DNA of 64,000 nt from Blasia pusilla (taxonomy: Eukaryota; Marchantiophyta; Marchantiopsida; Blasiales). The stretch covers positions 52,080,001-52,144,000 of the forward strand of contig CM114271.1 in assembly GCA_050084515.1 (NCBI GenBank). Reading direction: 5' to 3'. Made by a program: the position numbers and the translations under genes. Numbering within the stretch: the stretch's first letter is position 1; every line of letters begins with the position of its first letter. Under the pieces are notes generated by a model. That model was not told the origin of the DNA. It was given only the letters and a program-made list of their open reading frames with translations, and searched no databases. Of this stretch, positions 12,784-23,125 are shown piece by piece.

Positions 12784-12974
12784 CTTTGCTAATGATCCAA
12801 TAGTCCGAATTAGATCCCTGCTTGTAGACTCCTATGTCAAACTGAGCAATTGCACAAGGTCCATGCCCATGAGTCAAAATACCTGCAAAAAGGAATAAAG
12901 TGACTATCAGAACTTTAATTTCAATTAATGGATTGGGGAGTGTTTGTTCCCATTCCATGGGGAGTGTTTGTTTT

Positions 12975-13374
12975 CGCGACGACCTCCTTGAGAAGATAGA
13001 ATATTATCTATGTAACAACGTATACAATCCAAGCAAACCAGAATATTATCCATCACTCTTTGGAACCCCGTATGAACATTCTTCAACCCAAATGGTAAGA
13101 ACCACCATTCATACAAACAATCTCTCTCGAACCAATCTATTTCCCAAAATGTTGTCTTCTCCTTGTCCTCCACCTTGATAGAAAGCTGATGGTAGCTAAC
13201 ATAGAGATCTAAAGTACTTAAGATCTTTGCATGCCCCACCGAATCAAAGATCTCCTCAGGAGTAGGCATATGCATGGTGTATCGATTTGACCTCGTTTGT
13301 CGGTTGATAGCACGGTAACCTCCACACATTTGCCTATTCGTCCAGTTGCCATACATATCCTTATTTGCCAACAT
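12975..13374 (-). pseudogene. Gypsy reverse transcriptase, N-terminal half (copy A)
   Basis: The frame contains WTNRQMCGGYRAINRQTRSN, PTPEEIFDSVGHAKILSTLD, YHQLSIKVEDKEKTTFWEID and FLPFGLKNVHTGFQRVMDNI, typical of Ty3/gypsy RT fingers and palm. The catalytic box reads YIDNIL, so the second Asp of the YIDD motif is lost. RT homology ends at this box and the sequence switches to unrelated DNA near 12975. The fragment lies immediately 3' of the DNMT region on the same strand, showing that the DNMT sits between protease and RT. Confidence 0.85.
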
Positions 13375-14574
13375 GACTATGGCAGATGCATACTCACCAT
13401 GCGATAACTCCCTTAGTCCTCACTCCTACTCTGAATCAACGCTTGCTCCATGTCATAATACTTATAGGGTCGACGGAAGATCAATATATCAATAGCGAGA
13501 TAACTAGCCAAATCTATCCATATCTTGAGATCCTTAAAAGTACCCAAGTCTCTCATACCAAAGGCAAAACAAACCCCACGCCCTCTAAAAAACCTATGTA
13601 TCCGTCATTTATCTCCTCTTGTCAACTCTAGACCTATTACAAAGTCTCCAAAATGACCTCACCCGAAGAAGACGCGACCTCCGACTTTGGTTGCTATGTA
13701 GGAGCCCTAGCCACCTCTACTACAGCAACCCCACTCTGACCTCCCACATCATGCTCCACATCGAAAAAATGAACGTGTGCCACTCTCACGGCCTCCGTAC
13801 TTTCTCCTCGAACAAGGTCCCAAGAAGTCCATGGATGCCTATCTCTCCTCTTCTCGCTTAACCTTCAGCCAACGCCTCTATAGACCTTGTAAGCAATGTG
13901 CTAACTCATGGACGTAACGACATGGATGACACTCACATTCACCTTTGCTCAACCATATCTAGACTAACTATCCATGTGAGACACTTGAGGTCCATCATCT
14001 GCCCTAACACCTTTCTCCGCGATGCCTTTGTCACATTTGGCACCATCATAGTACGTACCCGTAGCAAATCCCATGGAACGCTCATACTCATTAGCCATGG
14101 GCTCCTCCAATGCTAGGGTCTCCTCATCCCATATCATGCTTTGTTCTTCTTGACAAATGGCATGGGATGTTGGGAATCTCACCAACGTAGGTAAGGCTAC
14201 CCTCAACTCCCTCACCCTATTGGCTACCGCCAATAGCGGCGTCACCTCTTTTAGGATAGATCGACAAGATCTAGTAGAGTGCCTTTGAGGATATTAGATA
14301 ACGGCCTTAGGAGGTCGAGGATGATGTGCTGAGGCCATAGATAACCTGAGAGAGGACATTTCCCTTTGATTTTGGCTCATTTGGAGCCATATAGAGAAAC
14401 TTACTATTTCGAGGAAGGTATTGTTTTGAGTAGAGTTGACTTTCCACTCTATGAAGTAGCGTTTGACCCCCTACAACAAGTCAAGAACTAAGGAGGTGAC
14501 CTGCAAGCATAGGCTACTATAGAGAGATCTTGGGAGAGGGAAAGGGGAAGGAGAGAGAACTTTGGAGCTCATTC

Positions 14575-15579
14575 TGTCGCGACCCTCATGACCAAACGAG
14601 TGCCAAGCGGAACATCGGAACATTAGCGGGCTCACGCTAAGATGGTTTGCGCGTTGGAGTAGTCTCAAAGAGGAGACAAGAGACGAGACGCAAGCGAGGC
14701 TTCGCGTTTCAGATGTTGTGGTCGCGATCGAGAAACCTGGACCAAACGTTGAATGAGACTTGAAAGAAGTCGAGTCTAGGAAGTAGGTTGCCAAAGGAAG
14801 AATCCCGATTTGGAACGCCACTAGCGTTTGAGAGTTTCCGATTGTGTTTATGGCCATAACTTTTAGTGCCAAGATGCATTTGGATCAAATAAGGGTGCAT
14901 TAGAAAGCTTATGGAAAGCCAGTTCAAACGCACTAAAGATCTCTGCAAACGCTTCAGCAATGGCTGAGAAACAACCCGGAAACGATTGTAAGTAGAGTCA
15001 GGTTGAGGGCCACAATGAAGGGCCCGACCCTCCTTTTCCGAAGGGGGGGGGAGTTATTGGAGAACCCCAGAAGTACAAGTAAGGGGGAAGGTCTTCGAGA
15101 GTGCTTGGAACCCGAACCCCACTTTGGGCGCCGCGGGGCGGCTCAAGGGCATGGAACGGAACGCGAGTTTGGGGGTTGGGTTGGAAAACCTGCACCAAGT
15201 CTATTGAGGCGATTTTAGACATCCTTCTTGGATTTCACCCCGCGACTCAATTACTTGGGTCTCGGTTTGGAACTCATACGAGGACCGTTGAACAGTTGGG
15301 ATCGCTAGGCGCGCAAGTGCCGTTTCAGATCCCTGGACTAACCAGGAAGTCTGTTCCAAGTCTTGAAGGACTTGCCGTATTTTGGAAACTAGGAACTAAG
15401 GAAGGTTGAGCTTGATGAGACGCCGAGTTGAGAACTCGGTGGGTTGGAACGCTGGTTGGCCCAGACCCGACTAACGAGAGTGCGTGCTTGGGTGCAGATT
15501 GGCGATGAGATCGTGACGTACTGAACGTACGCTTCCGCAACACTAAAGATTGACGTTCAAGGAGAGTAGGGGCGCGACA
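14575..15579. mobile_element. Nested 1005-bp solo LTR with perfect 5-bp TSD
   Basis: It starts TGTCGCGACCCTC and ends GGGGCGCGACA, i.e. inverted termini TGTCGCG/CGCGACA with canonical TG...CA. It is flanked by CATTC at 14570-14574 and CATTC at 15580-15584. The host LTR reads continuously across the junction when the insert and one CATTC are removed (GAGCTCATTC then TCTCTTTATTGAACC, as in the 59-kb copy). It is more GC-rich than its surroundings, carries no gag or pol, and its family is not otherwise seen in the window. Confidence 0.9.
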
Positions 15580-15680
15580 CATTCTCTCTTTATTGAACCT
15601 CTTGGTATTAGGTGACGGAACGCTGGTCCTTCTTGCCTTGCAAGTAACCCTAGCCTCTTATTAGGAGAATGGATTTGGTT

Positions 15681-15683
<3 letters not shown>

Positions 15684-15775
<92 letters not shown>
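15684..15775. repeat. (GA)46 microsatellite
   Basis: 92 bp of uninterrupted GA within the outer solo LTR, in a part where the related LTR at 59 kb has only short GA/CT tracts ('TGAGAGAGAA'). It therefore probably expanded after insertion. Confidence 0.95.
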
Positions 15776-15777
<2 letters not shown>

Positions 15778-16984
15778 TTGATTTAATTAGAGATATTTTT
15801 GCACTCGATCATCGTCATGTGTGGATGTCATGAGTTAGCATGGGAGTTTGTGTGTGTATTCAGTGACGACAATATATGTTGTGTAGCAATGTGTATGTGC
15901 ACGATAATGCTCTATCATCCCCCGTTATCACTACATACCGAACCCCTAGACCCAAGATAGCATCCACTATCAAGTATGGTGTTCTCTAAACTCCATTATA
16001 AGCTCGCCTCAATATCTCCGATGGTAGAAGGTTCATCCACCATACTCAAGAATGGTGTGCACACGATCCAACTATCGTTGCATCCAACAATACGACGGGT
16101 CCCAACCACAACCTCACATGTTGCACACTCGTCATCACTCAGGCACGAGTGTCTAAAAGTAGTGGCACGTTCTTTAGAATGTACGCTAGAGAACATGTCT
16201 AACTCTCTTGCAAGTATCGTAATACTCGCAACATCTCCCAAAACATCCATGATCTTGGATCTTGTAATCCAAACCCTTGGCCAACCGATGAATGATCTTG
16301 ACAAGACCATCCATCAATCACCAAATGAATGGTGCTAACTCTATCTAGATCCTACGCCCCAAAAAAAATAATTTCGACAAGTAGTGTATGTTGGTAATCC
16401 CGTATTGCAGATACTGGTAATAGATCAAGATATTCGTGGACCAACCTTCCCACAATACGCAATGAGAATCGATGTGCAATCTCATCTCTCTCCACATACA
16501 AGTACTAATGCACCCGTATGCTTGCTCGTAATACTACCGCCAATCCTGTGCTAATCCCTCAAAGAGATCCAACACTCTAACACCTTCCTATGGATACTGC
16601 CACACAATGGGTGTGGTATCCAATGGTGTCAACATCTCCATCCCAGGAGCTTGATTGTCACCTAACTCTCTCTACTCTACGAGATAAAGGCACGACTCCA
16701 TCCTTGCCTCACGAGGTCGTCTGCACTCCTCTACAAATCACGACTCGTATCCCACAACGGTGAAGCGGCCTCAACCAAGGTCTCAACCATATGGGAAGAG
16801 ACATCCACCATGACATGTCTCTTTGTAGAACTATCCACCATCAAAATTTCCTCCGCATGTGCATTTCCCTCCAAAAACTCTCGTGGCCAACTAAGACCAT
16901 TTGTGAATGCTGCCAACGTGGTCAATATATCATCACAAGATCGACCTCGTCCCGCAAACTGCACAAGTAAGTGACTCATCCATC

Positions 16985-17345
16985 CATCACCTAATCACCA
17001 CCCTCGCTGAAAAGAAACTATCTCCTCCCAAAAATCAAGGATGATTCCTAAGGGATATAACACAATACTCCCTATATACCAACACATTGTACGACTCAAT
17101 TGGTATCGCAATCACACATGTATGTACTATAGCACTATCCGTCGCATGCTCTGGTTGGACTCTCACGACTATCTCTTGTTGACTCATACACCAGGTGGAT
17201 GACACACCTCCAATAGAGGTCTATATATGAAAGGAAAAAGGAGACAAGAGTGTTTTGCTTTGGCCCTTCCCTAACATCAAGGATTGCACTCCTGAATCAA
17301 GTACAACGCGTTGCGGATGATATAGTGTATATGTCATACTAACCA
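16985..17345 (-). pseudogene. Retropepsin (protease) of gypsy copy A
   Basis: The minus strand at about 17265-17315 reads VLDSGVQSLMLGKG, with the aspartyl protease Asp-Ser-Gly triad retained. It matches LLDSGAQPLMLGKA of copy B. It lies between gag and DNMT. The frame is not continuous with its neighbours. Confidence 0.7.
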
Positions 17346-17419
17346 AGAAAAACACTCTCGATCACTTATCCAACAACACTACATGTTGTCTCACCATGGC
17401 TCCCTCTATCGTTGGTCTA

Positions 17420-18790
17420 GCTTGCATATCTACCAACTTTTCCGCCGTAGCATGCCATGATTAAGTGGGGGACATCCTGAGCAATTGCTCCCAAGACGAC
17501 CACTCCCAGGCCCTTGAACATGCCTCTCGAAGAAGATCAAAACACCCATCTCTAGTATGACCATATGTATATCGATGGAAATTATCACAATGTAACTATG
17601 GTGGGGCTATCCGAGGTAGCTCTTGAGCAATCAAAGGCGCCCTCGACCCTCAACCATATTGTGGGCAGTCCCTTTGCCTATGGGGACCATTGCAAGTCCA
17701 ATATGCCATTTCTGGTCCTTGTTGGAAAATGTATGTACTTACGGGCTGTTGCCTTATTGACTCACGATACATGCCTTGCTTTGTAGGCACATCGACCCAC
17801 TCCCCTGGTATTGGTGCACACTAGGGCACAAGTGGGGCTATTGCAACTCGTAGACCCGATGACTCCCAGGAAAATCCTGTGGTCACCACCTGTTCCTTAC
17901 TCATTTTGAGCCCAATCTGGTCAAACAACTCGAAGACCACCTTCAATGTGGGCTTCACTGTGTGAAGCAACATCGCATCTTGGACTCTCCTCTGTATTTC
18001 TCGGTCAAGAATCCCTCACCACTACTGCATTGACTGTGCCTCAATCACTCCATATGTATCAATTATCAATCTCTGCATGCATGTGAGTGCCTCTCTCAAA
18101 ATCTTACTTCGTTGAGTTTGAGAGAGATCTCCGTTGACAATCATGTGGACTCTTCTTGTTGGTCGCACAAACTGGTAGCTCCTCCCCAATTGTCGAAAGT
18201 TATCCACTGTAGGACTGAAATTGGGTGGTGCTCTAGCACCAGAGGTCTTTGCTACCTCACCACCCTCACCGCCATCATCTCCATCTAGTCCTCGGGCTGA
18301 TGGTGTAGGCCTCTCTCCTCTCACTCTTCCATCAAACACCTTACGGCCAGTAGTGGATACATGCCCTAGAGCCCAATACATCCTCCAAGCATCAATCTCT
18401 ACCAAGTGTAAAGAATAAAACTCCATGTAATCATCCATTGGCAGAGCCTCTAAATGATGGAACAAACCCTTCTATGCCATAAAAAGGTTGAATCGCATAG
18501 GGGGTTGTATCTCTTGGAAGTCACACTATTTTCAAACTCGTGGATGAAATTTTCAAGATCTATGGTGCCTAGCGCACCAAGAAATGATGGATGCCCAAGT
18601 GGCCCATGTTGTCCATCTCTCTCCATGTATCAATGTCTCCGTCTATAATCTCATTATCAAACTCGTTGTCTAGTGATGACGATCCGACCATGGATGGAAG
18701 TCGGGATGGTTCCTTACTCAAAACCCCTCGATGCCTCACTCCACTCCGTGTAAATTCACTACCAGTGCTCGAACTACCCGTTCTTTTGAA
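17420..18790 (-). pseudogene. Gag region of gypsy copy A
   Basis: At 18022-18465 an open stretch reads FHHLEALPMDDYMEFYSLHL and EIDAWRMYWALGHVS, the gag capsid-like region shared with copy B (HLEGPPMDDYMEF, EIDAWRMYWAP). Further 3', near 17530-17580, the reverse strand gives YGHTRDGCFDL. This is the second half of a CX2CX4HX4C zinc knuckle (copy B: CQKYGHTRDRC). Several frameshifts and stops are present. Confidence 0.75.
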
Positions 18791-19104
18791 CCGTGAAAGA
18801 ACATCATGATGACAATTTGCCTCACACGTTCAAGCACTTAGAGTCACCAAGAGTCTCCCATACTCCTCACCAGCTTATATATGCTAATGCTAATCTCGTA
18901 ACGACACACCTAGCCTCACGCACATTCAACACTCGAGCTCACCATAAGCCTCATGAACTAACCCACCAAAGCTACTGCACTCTCTTAGGTCATACACACG
19001 AATCCTACTTGAGAAACTGCCTTATATCCACAAACATGCTACACATTAAAGGAGTCGTATCCCATCAGTTCTGCTTCTTAGGCAGTTTTCTACATTAATG
19101 ACAC

Positions 19105-19185
19105 GTGATAATTGCAGGAAAAGGGACTCGAATGGGTAACCTAAACACGCACGCCATCACTCTACTAGATGGTTAACATTGACTA
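19105..19185 (-). mobile_element. Possible tRNA-derived SINE head
   Basis: The minus strand has a box A-like TAGTAGAGTGATGG and, about 35 nt on, a box B-like ATTCGAGTCCC (consensus GGTTCGANNCC). This is the spacing of an internal RNA polymerase III promoter. The surrounding sequence does not fold into a clean tRNA that I can draw, so a SINE head or tRNA relic is more likely than a functional tRNA. It abuts the 5' end of gypsy copy A. Confidence 0.3.
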
Positions 19186-22100
19186 ATCCATGTGGTGCAG
19201 AAATCTCCACGGCACGACAATATCCTCGAGTAGCACCTCGAACCTCTTGTCAATGGATGCGGACTACCCGTCGGCATCGGCGCATGTGTCTCCACCACTA
19301 ACACTCCGTCGGCATGGATCACCCATCTTGGCATCCGCCGCCAAAATACTAGCAAGTCAATACTCCAACACTAAACTCTCAATGAGGCAAATTGAAGATC
19401 CCAATTGGACATGCCTTGTCACAATACCTCCTACTACTCTGGGAAAGTCGCAAATTCCCCCACCTATGTAGCTCTCCACGCAACCTTTCGTCACTATAGA
19501 AGTTACGTTGTTGATCCTACTACCTCATAGTCCATCCAACTCTGTTGCTATCCAATATTGTAGACCACTCTATCATGTTGGATCCATCTCTGTCCAACTA
19601 TGTCATCCCTTCCTTGCCTTGTTACCCTCATGGCAAGTACGACACCCTCAGTTCGCATCCCTATGTGGTTGGGCTTCCTCCCAGCTCCTCTATATACCTA
19701 GCCTTATGCAACTGCCTTGCCCATAATCCAAGCCTCAAATGCCTCTGTCTACGCCTTTAGATCCAAAGTTTTCCCACTTGTGGGGGCGAGAATGAGTGTT
19801 TGCGGAAAAGTCCATACTTGTCCATGGTAAGGATGAACTTCCAAACTTGTCCATTTTGATGCAATTAACCTCGTCCCCATTGCCCTTCTCAAGAAAAACC
19901 CCAATCCCCATCTCTCTAGTCCTCCTTCCTTAATTTGAACACTCTCCCTTCTCAATTTGGGGAATTTGCAACCATCTTATTTTTTTGGAAAAACATTCCC
20001 CTCCGTTTGAGGATTTTGAATCATTCTTAATGGACCAAAAATGAAAAGATGAGCTCCTCCCTAAGTATACAAGTAGTCACCAAGATGTTTCAAGTGGTGA
20101 CATATACACATTGGTTCTCAACTAAATCTAAATATGTTATCCTAAATGAGGGCAAGGGAGTTTGGAAGAAGCCAAGAAGGAAATAGAAAAGAAAAAAATA
20201 TGGAAAAAAAAGTAGGGTATAGTCCACTTGGTGTAACGCGCATGGAAGTCACTTTCTATAAAGGGTCCGTGGGAATATTGTTACGCAATAGGGCCATGGA
20301 TCAAAATTATCCAATAGGTTATGTTGGTCATGGTAATATCCTATAGGGAGATGTTAAGGAATATAGAAGATGCTTTTTTGATTTGAATAAAGTTTATTCC
20401 ATTGGACCATGTTTTCAAAAAATGTTCTTAAGAAGCCCACGTACACAATTTCTTTACCAAAAAGGAAAGGCATACAACATAAAATCTTCAACAATAACAG
20501 AAACCCAATACAAACAATGATACCTTATAAAACTTTGCCACCAACCAGATCCACTTTGACTCATTCACTCTAGTGGATGATGCAAGAATTAGGTGAACCC
20601 TCATACACAAATATCCACATATTAAGAAGAACAAGCAAACCTCACAATCCAATCCAAACTTTAAGATGAAAGTTAAAAAGTAAAGAAACCCACTATGGTT
20701 ACCAAACCCTCCTACAAAAGCAACCACTCTACACTCTATGCATCTACCTACCATCCTCTCACACCTTGGAAAAAGTTGATGATCTAGGCTTCCAACCCCA
20801 AAAGTCTCCAAAACAATCATCCACCCCTCTCCTCCACCCCAAGAGTCAACCCTTTGCCGTTTGGAAGAAGAGAATAGAAAGGCCCGCCTTGGAAGAAAAG
20901 AATAAAAAGTGAACCCTCTAGAAGATGCGAGTGGACGTCTCTCTCTCTAAAAGGTAGCACCACCAAAAGAATTCCCACAAAGTCTTGGAAAGTGGACCCA
21001 TGTGAAGCATCCCAATAATGAGATCCATCAACAAACATGAAACACTCCCCCCAAAGTTGGAAACCTGGATCCTGGTGGGAATCTCATCATCAAAATAGGA
21101 ATGGGCAATAAATACAAATGGGAAACTAATGCGCTGCCTCCACCACAACCACCAACAGCAGCAGCTGATGACATCAATTCGAAGAGACCACCACTCCCAC
21201 AAACAAATCCCACCTTAAACTCTACTTTGATTCCTTTCTTAGTGCTTGATGAGTGAGAGAGAGAGAGGCAGATCTTATTCGATGCTACTTATGGTAGAGA
21301 TTGAGTAAGAGACTATACTCATTTAGTGCCTCTCTCTCACTCTCTCTTGGGGTAAGAGGTAGAGATGGGATTGAGAGAGAGAGAGAACTCATTGAGTGGT
21401 AGTGGAGTTGGAGAGAGAGCTCATTTAGTGGTGCTTATGGTATAGTTGGCGGTGAGAGAGAATGCATGGATAGATTTATCGTATTGAGAGAGAGAGAGCG
21501 GACTGATTCAGCTCAAAGGTGTTTGACTGTGAGGCATCGCTGATTCAACTGAATTGAGCTCTTTTCGTGTGAGAGCGTGTGTTTGTTCGTTTCTGTGAGG
21601 GAGGGAGAGAGACTGTACTCATTAAGTAGTGCCTGTCGTAGCCTTGCGAGAGTGAGTGAGTGAGAGAGAGATATGTTGAGCTAGCACCTATCGTAGAGTC
21701 GTAGACTCGGGAGAGAATGAAAGAATCAGAGAGAGCGAGAGACAGAGGAGAGGGAAAGAGACATGACTGATTCAAGCTCTAGCTCAAAGGTGTTGACTGA
21801 GAGAAGGAGAGGGAGAGAGAGAGGACTGATTCAAGCTCTAGCTCAAAGGTGTTAACTGTGTGAGCGAGAGAGAGATGACTGATTCAACAGCAGAGCTCTG
21901 GGTGTGCGTGTGTGATTCAGCATGTACAGTACGGAGTGGGCGGTGCTGACGGGATGAGTAGGAAACGCTACTCGGGTTGTAGGAGGTGACATCAATGGCG
22001 AGAGAGATTTGCGCGCCTGATGCTGCTGCTGATGCTGCTACTGCTGCTGCTGCTGTTGGCGCTGGCGCTGGCGCTGGCGAGCAAGACAAGACAGCGTTCG

Positions 22101-22638
22101 ATTCTGTTTGAGGACTTGTGGACTTTCAGAGCCAGCGTTGACGGGCGAGGCATGCAGGATGTTGTGAGGTGGACTCGCGCAGAATCTTCCGGCCTCGTGC
22201 CGCTCCCAATTCGGACGGGAGCTGCTTGTGTTATTCCTAACTTGATCTGCAGGCACTGCATGTGTCTGCACTCCACGGAATCGTCCGTTCCTTTGCTGCC
22301 CGCTCTTATTAAAAAGAAGCTCTAGGGAGGAGGTTAGATTGATTATTGTGGATCGGCTTCCAGCAGTCTCCACGGATGGTTTAATTTGGTCTCTGGGCGG
22401 GGGAGTGGCAATTGAATTGGGTTTCTGTGAGTTGTGTGTGTCTGTTGCTGAGGAGGTGGAGGTGTAGGTGTAGGTGTAGGGGTGAAGGGGAGGAGAGATT
22501 TGTCTTCTTGGTGGTCAGCTTCGGAGCAGGGTCTGGATGCTTGCATTGCTGGGAAAAGTTTGCATCGATTGTTTGATCGTGTCGTGGTGCAGCATTGTGT
22601 GAAGTAGTGAGGAGCTTGGAGGAGTTGCAGTGAAGTGC

Positions 22639-22642
<4 letters not shown>
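19186..22642. other. Gene-free intergenic region, GA-rich towards PARG1
   Basis: 19.2-20.1 kb is C-rich with no recognisable domain. 20.1-21.2 kb is AT-rich and non-coding. From 21240 to 21900 the plus strand is dominated by GAGAGA tracts and 'CTGATTCAAGCTCTAGCTCAAAGGTGTT'-like repeats (near 21770 and 21830). 22017-22080 is a run of GCTGCTGCT/GGCGCTGGC. Open frames through these tracts are low-complexity and not called. Confidence 0.5.

Positions 22643-22720
<78 letters not shown>
22643..22720. repeat. Compound (CT)19(CA)20 microsatellite
   Basis: An uninterrupted CT run at 22643-22680 switches directly to a CA run at 22681-22720. It lies about 400 bp upstream of the PARG1 ATG. It produces spurious open frames on both strands. 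Confidence 0.97.
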
Positions 22721-22724
<4 letters not shown>

Positions 22725-23125
22725 GTGGAAGGGGTCCTGTAGGCCAGTTAGGCTTCTCGTGGACTAAACATCAATTCTTCTTCTGCTCCTCTGTCTGTCT
22801 CTCGCTCGCTGGTGCGTGAAAGCTAGGTGTGTGAAAGAAGGCCACCTGAATTAGAGGGCGTTTCTGGACCTCTTTGACAATGCTCTGTTTTGTTTAAACT
22901 GCAGCACACTTAGCGAATCGGAGTCCCATGGGGCTTCTGGGTCCCCGTGGATAGAAATTCACTTCAGTTATTCTCTCTGTATGCAAGGGTTTGAGGGCAG
23001 GGAGATAGGGATTCAGTAAGAGGAGCGCTTTTTGGGAACTGGAGGCAGAGTAGATAGATAGATAGATAGACAGAGGGAGAGAGGGAGAGGGAGAGAGAGA
23101 GAGAGATTGTGGGGAGTTGGAGAGC
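22721..23125 (+). promoter_or_regulatory. Promoter/leader of PARG copy 1 with GATA and GAGA tracts
   Basis: Immediately upstream of the ATG at 23126 lies a TAGA repeat (23049-23071) followed by a nearly pure GAGAGG/GAGA tract (23073-23107). GA-rich leaders are common in plant genes and can bind GAGA/BPC factors; that role is inference here. No TATA box is clear. Confidence 0.45.

Larger units (their letters stand above)
14244..15910 (+). mobile_element. Solo LTR (PHD-gypsy family) inside DNMT copy A
   Basis: DNMT homology of copy A stops near 15911 and resumes near 14243. The insert matches, in opposite orientation, the LTR at 58737-59381. Shared landmarks are 'TTTTAGGATA' at one end, 'CTCCAAATGAGCC' (on the reverse strand), 'GAGCTCATTC', and 'GTGTATGTGCACGA' at the other end. 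After removing the nested 1-kb LTR it is about 657 bp, close to the 645-bp match. Terminal TG/CA and TSD are eroded (possibly GCGTC versus TGCTC). No internal coding region remains, so it is a solo LTR. Confidence 0.75.
13964..16980 (-). pseudogene. C5 cytosine DNA methyltransferase of gypsy copy A, interrupted
   Basis: The 5' part, 16731-16979, reads MSHLLVQFAGRG and PREFLEGNAHAEE, matching the linker of copy B. The catalytic middle lies at 15990-16330. There the Pro-Cys motif reads W-S-C-Q instead of W-P-C-Q, and the stretch after ENVP is shifted with a stop. The C-terminal part at 13964-14245 has ANRVRELRVALPTLV, GMIWDE-like SMIWDEETLALEEP and RSMGFATGTY. A 1.67-kb solo LTR separates the last two parts. 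It keeps the original 'GAGATGTTGCGAG' where copy B has a 1-bp insertion. Clearly dead. Confidence 0.8.
12975..19060 (-). mobile_element. Decayed DNMT-carrying Ty3/gypsy element, copy A
   Basis: On the minus strand this reads 5' leader (18.8-19.06 kb), gag (to about 17.4 kb), protease (about 17.35-16.98 kb), cytosine methyltransferase (16.98-13.96 kb), a spacer (13.96-13.38 kb), and the N-terminal half of reverse transcriptase (13.37-12.98 kb), then stops abruptly. It matches copy B (34.38-38.72 kb) through leader, gag, PR, DNMT and spacer. All coding parts have stops and frameshifts. It is interrupted at 14.24-15.91 kb by a solo LTR. The rest of RT, RNase H, integrase and the 3' LTR are missing. 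No TSD can be assigned. The order PR-DNMT-RT is directly visible here. Confidence 0.85.

Noticed and set aside
13386-14116. Plus-strand frames of 72-81 codons
   Set aside because: Antisense of the DNMT-RT spacer and DNMT C-terminus of gypsy copy A.
22020-22720. Several long frames on both strands (Leu/Ala-rich, Thr-Pro, Cys-Val, Arg-Glu runs)
   Set aside because: They are translations of GCT, GGT and CT/CA simple repeats with no domain or splice context.
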